Below the pieces are notes generated by a model, which was not told where the DNA came from, ran no database searches, and saw only the letters and a program-made list of their open reading frames with translations. 38,992 nt of DNA. Source: an uncultured Clostridia bacterium (GTDB lineage Bacteria; Bacillota; Clostridia; TANB77; CAG-508). How positions within the stretch are numbered: position 1 is the first letter of the stretch; each line of letters begins with the position of its first letter. A program made the translations under genes and the position numbers. The stretch covers positions 1 to 38,992 of the forward strand of contig CAKOTZ010000012.1 in the NCBI GenBank assembly GCA_934120395.1, given 5' to 3'. Shown piece after piece: positions 1 to 8,022 of the stretch.

Positions 1-716
1 ATAAATATCCAAGGTAGTTCTCCTGCCTTTGATTTTGGGTTTCCAACTGAATTATAACCTGATGGACTGTTTGAACCATTGCTTATTTGATTTGAAGTAT
101 ATTCTTTTATTCCATCAGCTAACCCAGCTTCATATCTTGCTACATAGAAACCATTATATTTTTTTACTTTATCTATTTCAGCTTGGCTTGGTCCTGATTT
201 ATCATATCCAGCATAAACATATTGACTTCCCCAATCTGTTTTATGATATTCCTCCTCTGTACATGGTATCCATACAAATTGATTTCCTACTAAGTTAGTT
301 GTGTACTCCCATGTTGTTTTATCTACTTTTCCATCATAAGCATCTGCTGGGTCGTCTGAAATGATTACTCCATTATCTAAATTCCCACCTACATAATAGA
401 AGTTCTTAGGTACTGGTATTATATTTTTCTTATCATCTAATACTGCATCCACTGTATCCTTATTCCATTCATCTGGTAAATCTACTTTTGTTCCTGGTGA
501 TTTTAGTTGTAAATCCATATAATTTTCTATTTTATTTAATAAATTCTGCTCATTTTCACTGCTCTCTTTGTATTTGTCTACACTTGATTGAGCCTTGTTA
601 ATCAAGCCATTCTCTCCTAGCACCATTGACAAACTCACTCCCGCCAATATTAGCAAAATAATTATTGTAATTATCAATGCTACTAACGTGATTGCTCTGT
701 TACTTTTCAAGTTCAT
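1..716 (-). CDS. Prepilin-like surface protein with FGE/C-type-lectin-like domain (partial, 3' end cut)
   Basis: This gene reads into the window edge, so about 238 codons are visible and the C-terminus is missing. It starts at an ATG (714-716) behind an AAAGGGAG ribosome binding site. Residues 1-35 are a class-III-type prepilin leader: a short basic stretch, then NKAITLVA-like residues (here NRAITLVA) and a hydrophobic helix ending in MVLGENGLINKA. This N-terminus is almost identical to the genes at 36349 and 37814. A coiled linker follows, then a domain with FVWIP and GFYVARYEAG, which resemble the formylglycine-generating-enzyme-like (SUMF1) C-type-lectin fold common in Clostridia surface proteins. 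The usual Glu at mature position 5 is Ala. A surface-exposed, pilus- or membrane-associated binding protein is inferred; the ligand is unknown. Confidence 0.8.
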   Translation of the reverse strand, partial: MNLKSNRAITLVALIITIIILLILAGVSLSMVLGENGLINKAQSSVDKYKESSENEQNLLNKIENYMDLQLKSPGTKVDLPDEWNKDTVDAVLDDKKNIIPVPKNFYYVGGNLDNGVIISDDPADAYDGKVDKTTWEYTTNLVGNQFVWIPCTEEEYHKTDWGSQYVYAGYDKSGPSQAEIDKVKKYNGFYVARYEAGLADGIKEYTSNQISNGSNSPSGYNSVGNPKSKAGELPWIF

Positions 717-764
717 AAATAACTCCCTTTCATTTGTATTTAATTTTATATTCAATTAATGAGC

Positions 765-793
765 ATTATATAACATAATGTTTTAAAATACAA
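765..793 (-). promoter_or_regulatory. Sigma-A-type promoter of the 5' prepilin-like gene, with palindromic operator
   Basis: On the minus strand TTGTAT is followed after 17 bases by TATAAT. The spacer carries the palindrome AACATNATGTT (772-782), and an imperfect copy lies 25 bases upstream, centre to centre (797-807). The same arrangement precedes the gene at 37814-38767. Promoter assignment is by consensus match only; an unidentified repressor or activator could bind the paired palindromes. Confidence 0.6.
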
Positions 794-891
794 TACAACA
801 TTTTGTTTTGCATATAATTTTTATTAAATATTATTTACAAAAGCATCTATTTTATCCATATAAATGAAAAAATATTTTCTATGACCACAAG

Positions 892-922
892 AAAAAGACC
901 CCCATTAAGGAAGTCTTTTTTT
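892..922 (-). terminator. Intrinsic terminator after the 168-aa membrane protein
   Basis: An AAAAAGACTTCC arm pairs with GGGGGTCTTTTT and is followed by a T-rich tail on the minus strand, seven bases past the stop of the gene at 929. It recurs in the second repeat copy at 2341-2371. Confidence 0.7.
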
Positions 923-928
923 GCTTGT

Positions 929-1435
929 TTATTCATTTACACTTGTGTATTGGCTTAGTTTCCACGACGACTCCTGTGAAATCGGAATGTAAATCCAATC
1001 AATAACAGCATCTTTTGCTATTAAATTTGTGCTTATAAATTCCTTCCATTCAGATGGAATTTCTGATATTTTAATTAAACGAGAATCCACAATAACTCTT
1101 GCATTTGACACAACGAAGTATTTCCCCTTTGGAAAATTTTTAAGAACATTGCTTACATTCGATTCTTGCAAACCCTTGTAAAAAGTTCCTTCATTAGTTT
1201 CTTTGTTAATAATTAACACATCAAACTCTCCTTCTTCTACCTGCTCTACAGTACATTTTACCTGTGCTGGCATTATAAGATGTTTAATACCATAATAGGC
1301 ATTTGTGCCAGAACCATAAGCAACATACATCCAAATTCCCCAAATCAAACCCACTAAAATAATAGATGATATGATGCTACGTATTCTTCTAACTTTCTCC
1401 CTAATTTCATTCCGTATTTCTGTTGACATCATCAT
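929..1435 (-). CDS. Single-pass membrane protein of unknown function (paralogue A)
   Basis: A 168-residue protein I do not recognise. It has a basic, charged N-terminus (about 1-20), one hydrophobic helix at about 21-42, then an outside-facing domain of about 125 residues with no cysteine pair or catalytic motif that I can identify. The start is the first of three consecutive ATG codons, eight bases after GGAG. It is a paralogue of the gene at 2379-2948: the soluble domains are nearly identical from NAYYGIKH to YTSVNE, while the N-terminal segments and transmembrane helices diverge. Both end at a matching terminator. The duplicated block and nearby transposase debris suggest a mobile or amplified accessory gene. 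Confidence 0.75.
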   Translation of the reverse strand: MMMSTEIRNEIREKVRRIRSIISSIILVGLIWGIWMYVAYGSGTNAYYGIKHLIMPAQVKCTVEQVEEGEFDVLIINKETNEGTFYKGLQESNVSNVLKNFPKGKYFVVSNARVIVDSRLIKISEIPSEWKEFISTNLIAKDAVIDWIYIPISQESSWKLSQYTSVNE

Positions 1436-1608
1436 AGTAATCTCTCCTTCTGCTACAAGTAATATAATATTAACATTTCTATATTATATCATATTTGCAT
1501 AATATAGTCAATATATAATAGTCAATATATAGTCAATTTTTGCACTGTAGGTTATGTATGTTAGTCAATCATTTGTCACAAATTATCTAAAATAAATACT
1601 TTGAGCAC

Positions 1609-2337
1609 CTATATTGCAAATAACGATTCTTCTTGACTTTTATATTTTTCTATGTATTCCCTTGGACTCAACCATCCTAGTGGTCTCATCGGAAAATTAT
1701 TATATTCCTTTCTCCATTCTTTACCTTGATTTCTTAAGTCTTCTAAACTATAAAATATTCTTTTATAGTAAAATCTTTCTTGATCTTTTCTATGACTTCT
1801 TTCTACTCTTCCATTTTGTTTTGGTGTATGTGGCTTTATTACTTTATATTCTAACCCTAATTCTTCTAATGTATTTTCAAACATTGTTTTTTTATCTTTC
1901 ATAAATGCCTGCCAACTTAATCTATTTGTAAATTCAAATCCATTATCTTTTTGTATTGTCTTTATTTTAAATGGAAAATATTTTACCAATCTTCTTGAAA
2001 ATTCACTTGATGCATACGTATCATGTGAATTTGTAAACCATGTATATCTTAATCTTGAATACTCATCTATTGCTGTGTATTGATAAAATTTTTCGTCTCT
2101 TTCTTGTAATTCTTTACTCATACATTTTTTTGGCACATATTTAACATCTACTTGTATTTTATCTCCTGGATATTCTCCTGTTACCCATTCTTTTGGCTCA
2201 CTTTCCTTCTTTTTGCTTGGTGTCTTTTCATATATTCCTAATCTTTGCGTCACATGATATAATCCTTGTATTGTTCTTGTATATCCTGCTTGGCGTAATT
2301 TTATCCATATAAATGAAAAAATATTTTCTATAACCAC
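1609..2337 (-). pseudogene. 5'-truncated DDE transposase/integrase
   Basis: The protein carries the catalytic core of a DDE recombinase, probably of the IS481/IS3-like rve superfamily: an Asp in QVDVKYV, an Asp in QKDNGFEF and a Glu in NGRVERSH. The N-terminal helix-turn-helix half is missing. The first ~13 codons (to about 2298) are not transposase sequence but read into the second copy of the 0.7-kb repeat, so the homologous part starts at LRQAGYTR. No intact terminal inverted repeats are visible. I take it as a decayed insertion sequence left between the two repeat copies. It has its triad, but without a DNA-binding domain it is unlikely to be active. Confidence 0.8.
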
Positions 2338-2340
2338 AAG

Positions 2341-2371
2341 AAAAAGACCTCCAATTTAGGAAGTCTTTTTT
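2341..2371 (-). terminator. Intrinsic terminator after paralogue B
   Basis: AAAAAGACCTCC pairs with GGAAGTCTTTTT, with a T tract on the minus strand directly after the gene at 2379. It matches the terminator at 892-922. Confidence 0.7.
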
Positions 2372-2378
2372 TGCTTGT

Positions 2379-2948
2379 TTATTCATTTACACTTGTGTAT
2401 TTACCTAGATGCCACGACGCCCACCGTGAAACCGGAACTTCAATCCAATCAATAGCAGATTTTTTTTCCATTACGTTTGTGCTCACAAATTCCTTCCATT
2501 CAGATGGAATTTCTGATATATCAATTGAACGATAATCCACAATAATTCTTGCATTTGACAAAACGTAGTATTTCCCCTTTGGAAAATTTTCAAGAACATT
2601 GCTTACATTCAATTCTTGCAAACCCTTGTAAAAAGTTCCTTCATTGGTTTCTCTGTTAATAATTAAGACATCAAACTCTCCTTCTTCTACCTGCTCCACA
2701 GTACATTTTACCTGTGCTGGCATTATAAAATGTTTAATACCATAATAGGCATTTGTTCCGGAATCATAAGCAAGATACTGAAAAATTGTCCACGTAATCA
2801 ATCCTCCTAAAATAAGAAATGATACAACCAATCCAAAGAGTTGTGCCAAAAATAAACCAGCTCCGTCATCTTCATTATAATAGTCGTTATCACAGTCTAC
2901 AAAATTTCTCCTTCTGATTTCATTCCGTATTTCTGTTGACCTCATCAT
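2379..2948 (-). CDS. Single-pass membrane protein of unknown function (paralogue B)
   Basis: A 189-residue paralogue of the 929-1435 product. The ATG at 2946-2948 follows GGAGAGATTACT at the same spacing as in copy 1, so I prefer it to an upstream ATG at 2975 with no ribosome binding site. The N-terminal cytoplasmic segment is longer and acidic (DCDNDYYNEDDGAG), followed by a transmembrane helix at about residues 34-58, then an exported domain nearly identical to paralogue A (QVKCTVEQVEEGEFDVLIIN). Function unknown. The conserved outer domain with divergent inner segment suggests selection on the outside part, or recombination within the family. Confidence 0.75.
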   Translation of the reverse strand: MMRSTEIRNEIRRRNFVDCDNDYYNEDDGAGLFLAQLFGLVVSFLILGGLITWTIFQYLAYDSGTNAYYGIKHFIMPAQVKCTVEQVEEGEFDVLIINRETNEGTFYKGLQELNVSNVLENFPKGKYYVLSNARIIVDYRSIDISEIPSEWKEFVSTNVMEKKSAIDWIEVPVSRWASWHLGKYTSVNE

Positions 2949-3038
2949 AGTAATCTCTCCTTCTGCTACAAGCAATATAATTTTAATATATTTATATTAT
3001 ATCATATTTACATAATATAGTCAATTTCTGCACATGAA

Positions 3039-3067
3039 ATAACCAGATGCAATTTGCATCTGGTTAT
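3039..3067 (-). terminator. Palindromic terminator after the glycine-zipper gene
   Basis: A perfect inverted repeat (ATAACCAGATGCAA and its complement) with almost no loop, 14 bases after the stop of the gene at 3082. Its U tract is weak, so it may terminate or simply stabilise the mRNA end. Confidence 0.5.
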
Positions 3068-3081
3068 TATGAGGTTACTGT

Positions 3082-3654
3082 TTACTTAATTGAACCACCG
3101 ATGAAACCACCAATGATACCTCCAATAATAGCCCCAACACCACGATTGCCTTTAGCAACTGCAGCGCCAATACCAGCACCAATGCCAGCACCAATACCAA
3201 TCTGAGCAGTTCTATTCTTCTTAGTTGTTACCTTTGGCTGTTCTTTTGTAGCATTCTGCTTCTGTGCAACTACAACCGACAACACGTAGGATTCAGTTGC
3301 AACTTCATCGTCTAAAAACGATGCCTGACTTACAGTTACTCCGCTAACATTTATGTTTAACAACATACTTGCCATTGTTGCTTCAGAATCATAAATTCTG
3401 TATTCTGTAGACCCCAAGGCTTTCAGCTGATTCAACAATTTCTGAGCTTCGAGCTCTGAATTATAGGTTGAACGATACTGTTTGCCCGTGACTACATCTA
3501 GAATACGGCATTCATGTTCCTGCTGAACTTCAAAGTTGTTCATCTGCTGAACTGGAATAGCGGCCGCCTCAACACTTGATACTGCTGTGCTTGCAAAAAC
3601 TGCAATAGCTACTAGCAAGAATACCCGGCTGATTTTTTTCATAACGTTTAACAT
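3082..3654 (-). CDS. Exported glycine-zipper protein
   Basis: A 190-residue protein starting at the ATG 3652-3654, preceded by a strong GGGAGG; the longer reading from 3723 has no ribosome binding site. Residues 1-34 form a signal peptide (KK, hydrophobic core, then VEAAA). A globular part of about 100 residues follows, then a basic linker and a C-terminal glycine zipper (alternating GIGAGIGAG and IIGGIIGG motifs) able to pack into a membrane. Codons are visibly less AT-biased than in the neighbours (a NotI-like GCGGCCGC lies in the signal-peptide coding region), which hints at transfer from elsewhere. It has its own start signals and hairpin end. Function unknown; a cell-envelope role is inferred. 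Confidence 0.7.
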   Translation of the reverse strand: MLNVMKKISRVFLLVAIAVFASTAVSSVEAAAIPVQQMNNFEVQQEHECRILDVVTGKQYRSTYNSELEAQKLLNQLKALGSTEYRIYDSEATMASMLLNINVSGVTVSQASFLDDEVATESYVLSVVVAQKQNATKEQPKVTTKKNRTAQIGIGAGIGAGIGAAVAKGNRGVGAIIGGIIGGFIGGSIK

Positions 3655-3793
3655 TTTAATAACCTCCCATTTGCTACAATAATCCGCACCATTTGTGCTT
3701 CTCAGATTATATGTAACACACAATAATAATATAAGCTTTCGCTCTTCATAAGTCTATTATAGCATTAAATGTAACGTAATTCAAGATTTTATG

Positions 3794-6436
3794 TTAATTT
3801 CTGCCTAGATTTAGCATTCTTTCTTCTATTGATGCAAGCATCGCCTTATATTTTTCAAGCTTTTGTCTTTCTTCTTGTACTTTTTTTTCTGGTGCTTTAG
3901 ATGTAAAACCATGATTCGAAAGCATTTTTTCTGCTCTTTCCACTTCTGATTCAATCTTCTTTTTTTCTTCTGCTAACCTTTTCTTTTCTTCTTCTAAATC
4001 AACTAAATCTTCTAGTGGTATAAACACCTTGGCATTGTCCAATATTATTGAAACCGCATTTTGACTAATTACTTCTTCTGTCTCTTGTACTATAATTTCA
4101 TTAGCAAATCCCAATTTTTCTAGAAAACCTTTGCAATTTTCTATTTCTTTTTCCAATTGTGTTGTAACAAAAATTAATTTCGTCTTTTTAGCTGGAACAA
4201 CTTTCATTTTATTTCTTATATTCCTTATTTCAGTAATTAGCCCCTTCATTTTCTCAATTACTTCCGCTTCTTTCTCAAAATAGAAGCTTTTTTCTTCATT
4301 TGGCCATGTTGCAAGCATAATTGTTTCTTCTTCTGGTCTTAATTTACTATATATCTTTTCTGTTATAAATGGCATAAATGGATGTAATAATTTTAGTGAA
4401 TCTGCTAATACCTTATCTAGCACATATAGTACTTCTTTTTTACTTTCTCCTTCAACGTATAGTCTTGTTTTTGCCATTTCTATATACCAATCACAGAATT
4501 CATCCCAAACAAATTCATAAATTTTTTGAAGTGCAACACCTAATTCAAATTTATCTAAATTTTGCTTAACTTCTTTCTTTAAAGTATTTAATTTATGTAA
4601 AATCCATTTATCTGCATACTGTAATTGCTCTAATGAAACATTTTCAATTTTTTGACCATCTATATGCATTAAAACAAATTTTGACACATTCCATAGTTTA
4701 TTTGCAAAATTACTTGCTGCTTCTAACTTTTCAGGCATATAACGAATGTCATTTCCTGGTGAAGTATTTAATATTAATGAAAATCTTAAGCTATCTGCAC
4801 CATATTGTTCTATTATTTCAAGTGGATCAATTCCATTTCCTAATGATTTTGACATTTTTCTTCCTTGGCTATCTCTAACAATACCATGAATTAAAACATG
4901 GTCAAATGGTTTTTTCCCAGTATACTCTAAGGCTGAGAATATCATACGAGATACCCAAAATCCTATGATGTCATAACCTGTTACTAATGTATTTGTTGGA
5001 TAAAAATACTTATAATCTTCTGTTTCTCTTGGCCAACCTAAGGTTGAAAATGGCCATAATGCTGAACTAAACCATGTATCCAAAGTATCTTCATCTTGTT
5101 TCAAATGTGTACTTCCGCATTTATTACATTTGCTTGGTGCTTCCTTTGCAACATTTATTTCACCACATTCTTGGCAATAGTATGCTGGGATGCGGTGTCC
5201 CCACCAAATTCTACGAGATATACACCAATCTCTAGTATTTTCCATCCAGTGCATATAGGTTTTTTCAAATCTTTCTGGTACAAATTTTATTTCTTCGCTT
5301 TTTACAGCTTCTATTGCAGGTTTTGCAAGTTCATTCATACGTACAAACCATTGCTCTGAAATTTTTGGTTCTATTGTATGGTGACAACGGTAGCATTTTC
5401 CAACATTGTGTTTGTAATCTTCTATTTTTACTAAGGCGCCTAGTTCTTTTAGTTTCTCTACAATTTTTTCTCTCGCTTCTAGCATTGACAATCCTTTGTA
5501 TTCTGGAACTAATTCATTCATATTCCACTTTTCATCAAACACTTCTATTACTTCTAATTTATGGCGCAAACCAGCTTCATAGTCATTTGGATCATGTGCT
5601 GGAGTTATTTTAACAGCTCCTGTTCCAAATTCTTTTTCTACAAATTCGTCAGCAATAATAGGGATTTCTCTATTTACAATTGGTACAACTACTTTTTTTC
5701 CTATTAAATCTTTGTATCTTTCATCATCTGGATGAACTGCAACTGCTGTATCTCCAAGCATAGTCTCTGGTCTTGTTGTTGCAACTATAATTTCATTTTT
5801 TCCATCTGGTGTCTTGTATGATAAATGCCATAAATGAGTGTCCGCTTCTTCAAATTCTACTTCTGCATCAGAAATAGATGTATCACAATAAGGACACCAA
5901 TTTACCATCTTTTCTCCCTTATATATATACCCCTTTTCATATAATTTAACAAATACCGTTTTTACTGCATCAGTTAAACCTTCATCTAAAGTAAATCTTT
6001 CACGTGACCAATCACAACTACAACCAATCTTTTTTATTTGCTTTTGAATTGTTCCTCCAAAATGCTCTTTCCATTCCCAAGCTCTTTCTAAAAATTTTTC
6101 TCTTCCAAGCTCATTTTTAGTTGTACCTTCTTCTTTAAGTTTAGCAACGATTTTTGCTTCTGTTGCAATTGCAGCATGGTCAGTTCCTGGTAACCATAAT
6201 GCACTATATCCATCCATTCTTTTATAACGAATTAATATATCTTGTAAGGTATCATCTAAAGCATGACCCATATGTAATTTTCCAGTAATGTTTGGTGGTG
6301 GAATTACAATTGTGTATGGTTTCTTATTTTTGTCAACTTTTGCTTTAAAATAACCTTTTTTCTCCCAGTTTTCATAAATTTCTTGTTCAAAATCTTTTGG
6401 ATTGTACTTGTCGTTTAATTGTTTGCTATTCTCCAT
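3794..6436 (-). CDS. valS: Valyl-tRNA synthetase
   Basis: An 880-residue class I synthetase that charges tRNA-Val in the cytoplasm. The HIGH motif is HMGH at residues 55-58 and the KMSKS motif is at about 527-531. Between them lie the CP1 editing domain with TTRPETMLGD and GTGAVKITPAHDPND, and a zinc-knuckle-like CxxC pair region (YYCQECGEINV, SKCNKCGS). The C-terminal coiled-coil arm (EEEKKRLAEEKKKIE) is typical of ValS. The ATG follows AAGGAT-type spacing. The gene is preceded by a Val-specific T-box leader and its own promoter, so it is expected to rise when uncharged tRNA-Val accumulates. Length is normal for the family. Confidence 0.98.
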   Translation of the reverse strand: MENSKQLNDKYNPKDFEQEIYENWEKKGYFKAKVDKNKKPYTIVIPPPNITGKLHMGHALDDTLQDILIRYKRMDGYSALWLPGTDHAAIATEAKIVAKLKEEGTTKNELGREKFLERAWEWKEHFGGTIQKQIKKIGCSCDWSRERFTLDEGLTDAVKTVFVKLYEKGYIYKGEKMVNWCPYCDTSISDAEVEFEEADTHLWHLSYKTPDGKNEIIVATTRPETMLGDTAVAVHPDDERYKDLIGKKVVVPIVNREIPIIADEFVEKEFGTGAVKITPAHDPNDYEAGLRHKLEVIEVFDEKWNMNELVPEYKGLSMLEAREKIVEKLKELGALVKIEDYKHNVGKCYRCHHTIEPKISEQWFVRMNELAKPAIEAVKSEEIKFVPERFEKTYMHWMENTRDWCISRRIWWGHRIPAYYCQECGEINVAKEAPSKCNKCGSTHLKQDEDTLDTWFSSALWPFSTLGWPRETEDYKYFYPTNTLVTGYDIIGFWVSRMIFSALEYTGKKPFDHVLIHGIVRDSQGRKMSKSLGNGIDPLEIIEQYGADSLRFSLILNTSPGNDIRYMPEKLEAASNFANKLWNVSKFVLMHIDGQKIENVSLEQLQYADKWILHKLNTLKKEVKQNLDKFELGVALQKIYEFVWDEFCDWYIEMAKTRLYVEGESKKEVLYVLDKVLADSLKLLHPFMPFITEKIYSKLRPEEETIMLATWPNEEKSFYFEKEAEVIEKMKGLITEIRNIRNKMKVVPAKKTKLIFVTTQLEKEIENCKGFLEKLGFANEIIVQETEEVISQNAVSIILDNAKVFIPLEDLVDLEEEKKRLAEEKKKIESEVERAEKMLSNHGFTSKAPEKKVQEERQKLEKYKAMLASIEERMLNLGRN

Positions 6437-6470
6437 ATTATCCTTCCCTTCTTAATTTTTACATGTATAT

Positions 6471-6715
6471 AAAGAAAAATCTCGCCCTCTAATAAAGGAC
6501 GAGATTTTTCTCATGGTACCACCTTAATTATCAAATAAATTTTTCTATTTGACTTCTCTTATCGTTTTAACGCTACAATTGCGAATATCTTTACTTCTTT
6601 TCTAGATATCAACTCCAAAGCTACCTTCTGCTTGCCTTTTCTAAAAGAAACTTCCAGTCCATGATTTCTTTTCCCTATTAGCAGTACAAACATACTCCTC
6701 TTTTTCTACGTTTTT
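6471..6715 (-). promoter_or_regulatory. T-box leader of valS (Val-specific, GUA specifier)
   Basis: A tRNA-sensing leader ends in a terminator (6471-6512, GAGAAAAATCTCGTCC pairing with GGGCGAGATTTTTC). Just before it is the T-box antiterminator core AAGGTGGTACC (about 6514-6524). In the 3' side of Stem I the triplet GUA (6622-6624), followed by a purine and CTTTGGAG, sits exactly where UUC sits in the pheS leader, so it is the likely specifier codon for valine. Uncharged tRNA-Val should stabilise the antiterminator and switch valS on. Confidence 0.9.
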
Positions 6716-6726
6716 CATTTTTTGTT

Positions 6727-6755
6727 ATCTTATCACGCTTTTGTCCAAATTGCAA
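6727..6755 (-). promoter_or_regulatory. valS T-box promoter
   Basis: TTGCAA and TAAGAT separated by exactly 17 bases on the minus strand, just upstream of the T-box Stem I. Consensus match only. Confidence 0.6.
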
Positions 6756-6767
6756 GCAAAATTTTCA

Positions 6768-7172
6768 TTATTTAATTCTCTCATTCAGATAATTCTCCAC
6801 TTCACTTATTAACTCTTTTGCAGTATTTATCTGTTGCTCAGTTTTTTCATATGATGGTTCATATTCATCGTCATAATCGCTATCCTCTCTGATTCTTTGA
6901 GCTTGTGCAATTTTTCTTCCAATATTTTTTGGAAAAATATCCTTACTAATATAATTTTTATTAAAATATGCTATAACATCTTTATGTCTTTTAAAATCTA
7001 TTTGTTCTAATGCTAAAACTGCTCTAATTGCATAAAATATAGCATAATAAGCTCTATTATTAGCACTTGTATAATCTTTCACTTCTTTAAATATTATTTC
7101 CGCCGTATTTAGAGTTTCCTTTGATTTATTTAACCTATACCTGGCTAGACTTTCTATCGTTTCTTCTTTCAC
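6768..7172 (-). CDS. HEPN-domain protein of a HEPN-MNT toxin-antitoxin pair
   Basis: A 134-residue all-helical protein of the HEPN/UPF0332 type: the NRAYYAIFYAIRAVLAL helix, FKRHKDVIAYFNK, and a charged RxxSDYD segment are all typical. It begins with GTG that shares its G with the TAG of the upstream MNT gene, so translation is coupled. In characterised HEPN-MNT pairs the HEPN protein is an RNase toxin (RX4-6H active site), and the MNT partner AMPylates or binds it. Here the short HEPN arginine/histidine motif (KRHKD) is not a clear RX4-6H, so toxicity is unproven. The pair sits between valS and a HicB gene in a rearranged patch. Confidence 0.8.
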   Translation of the reverse strand: MKEETIESLARYRLNKSKETLNTAEIIFKEVKDYTSANNRAYYAIFYAIRAVLALEQIDFKRHKDVIAYFNKNYISKDIFPKNIGRKIAQAQRIREDSDYDDEYEPSYEKTEQQINTAKELISEVENYLNERIK

Positions 7173-7507
7173 TATATAATAACACCTTCCTTTTGAATAT
7201 TCATATAAAAAGGAACTATATTTACTTTTGTATTATAATTATTTATATTTTTTATTACCGGCGATATTACTTTTCCTTTCTCAAGTTCAATATCAAATGC
7301 AATATCTGATATTCTATCTCTATATTCTTCTATCTCTTTCAAACTTAAATCAGTCAATATCATTATATCAATATCTGAATTTTCTTTATAATCGCCTCTT
7401 GCATATGAGCCGTATAATATAATTTTTTTTACCCTGTTTCCCAATAATAATTTTACTTGCTTTGTAAAATCATCTATTATGGTCTTAATAAAATTTTGAT
7501 TTTCCAT
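7172..7507 (-). CDS. MNT-type nucleotidyltransferase, antitoxin of the HEPN pair
   Basis: A 111-residue minimal nucleotidyltransferase. The signature GSYARGDYKENSDIDIMI contains the GS motif, then DxD metal-binding aspartates, at about residues 33-50. It is transcribed first in the pair, from a TTGATA-17-TAAAAT promoter, and overlaps the HEPN start by one base. By family precedent it neutralises the HEPN partner, in studied systems by adding AMP to a toxin tyrosine. Its last codons and the HEPN start recur as a scrap at 7978-8022, evidence of local duplication. Confidence 0.85.
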   Translation of the reverse strand: MENQNFIKTIIDDFTKQVKLLLGNRVKKIILYGSYARGDYKENSDIDIMILTDLSLKEIEEYRDRISDIAFDIELEKGKVISPVIKNINNYNTKVNIVPFYMNIQKEGVII

Positions 7508-7527
7508 TTATCTCACCTCTATCATTT

Positions 7528-7556
7528 ATTTTAATATAAAAATTATTCAATATCAA
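7528..7556 (-). promoter_or_regulatory. Promoter of the MNT-HEPN operon
   Basis: TTGATA, 17 bases, TAAAAT on the minus strand, 21 bases from the MNT start. It lies partly inside the 46-bp repeat 7534-7579 that matches the recG tail, so the operon appears to use a promoter created by the rearrangement. Confidence 0.5.
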
Positions 7557-7579
7557 CCAAACTCTACATTTCCAAATGT
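7534..7579. repeat. 46-bp direct repeat, copy next to the hicB stop
   Basis: Matches 8016-8061 at 45 of 46 positions. On the minus strand it reads the last codons and the stop of recG (CATTTGGAAATGTAG) plus downstream sequence, but here it directly follows the stop of the HicB-type gene. Confidence 0.9.
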
Positions 7580-7926
7580 TAACGACTTAATTTATATAAT
7601 GCATATTGATTTAAAGATACTCCTTCTTGCTCAGCTTCAATTGATAATTTATAATGTAATGATTTAGGTATTCTTACCACAAATTTACCACTAAAATCTT
7701 CATAGCCTACTGGTAGTGGTATACTAAAACCCCCTTCTATTTTTGTTTCAATCCAACCTTCCATTGCTTCTCTTAAATTTTTATATGCTTCCTCAAAAGT
7801 TTCTCCTGTACTTTGACATCCCTCTAATTCAAGTACTCTTGCATAAAAATAAAATCCACTTTCATCATTTACTGGATGAATAATGTAATTATATGGTAAT
7901 TTCATATATTCTTCTACACCTTTCAT
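7579..7926 (-). CDS. HicB-type antitoxin-like protein (orphan)
   Basis: A 115-residue protein starting at the ATG 7924-7926 after a GGGGGAA ribosome binding site. Residues 8-75 are a HicB-like degraded RNase-H fold (YNYIIHPV, GFYFYARVLELEGCQSTGETFEEAYKNL split over two strands and a helix). Residues about 85-115 form an Arc/CopG ribbon-helix-helix (KFVVRIPKSLHYKLSIEAE, SLNQYALYKLS) for DNA binding. No hicA-sized toxin gene adjoins it, so it is an orphan or a transcription regulator. A perfect palindrome over its own -10 box suggests autorepression. The gene is bracketed by 46-bp direct repeats derived from the recG 3' end. Confidence 0.8.
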   Translation of the reverse strand: MKGVEEYMKLPYNYIIHPVNDESGFYFYARVLELEGCQSTGETFEEAYKNLREAMEGWIETKIEGGFSIPLPVGYEDFSGKFVVRIPKSLHYKLSIEAEQEGVSLNQYALYKLSR

Positions 7927-7943
7927 AAATTCCCCCATTGAAT

Positions 7944-7974
7944 ATATAGTACTATATTTGATACTGTTTGTCAA
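7944..7974 (-). promoter_or_regulatory. hicB promoter with palindromic operator
   Basis: TTGACA (7969-7974) and TACTAT (7946-7951) are 17 bases apart on the minus strand. The perfect 14-base palindrome ATATAGTACTATAT (7944-7957) covers the -10 box, the position expected for binding of a ribbon-helix-helix autorepressor such as the HicB-type product. Confidence 0.65.
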
Positions 7975-7977
7975 TAG

Positions 7978-8022
7978 TTTCTTTCACTATATAATACTAC
8001 ACATTTTGAATATTCATATAAA
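7978..8022. repeat. Scrap of the MNT/HEPN gene junction
   Basis: The sequence TTTCTTTCACTATATAATA followed by TTTTGAATATTCATATAAAA repeats the MNT 3' end and HEPN start at 7165-7209, with a few differences in the middle. It has no open reading frame role here and overlaps the start of the 46-bp repeat at 8016. It looks like the remains of an earlier copy of the toxin-antitoxin pair. Confidence 0.7.

Larger units (their letters stand above)
849..1545. repeat. Long direct repeat, copy 1
   Basis: About 0.7 kb that recurs at 2298-3033. Each copy contains a membrane-protein gene, its terminator and its upstream region. Copy 1 additionally holds a short expansion of a TAGTCAATATA-like microrepeat around 1503-1536 that copy 2 lacks. 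A transposase fragment lies between the two copies. Confidence 0.8.
2298..3033. repeat. Long direct repeat, copy 2
   Basis: Second copy of the block at 849-1545, starting in the same ATTTTATCC sequence and ending at TGCAC or CTGCAC. Its gene encodes a longer, altered N-terminal segment than copy 1, so the copies are not recent clones throughout. Confidence 0.8.
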
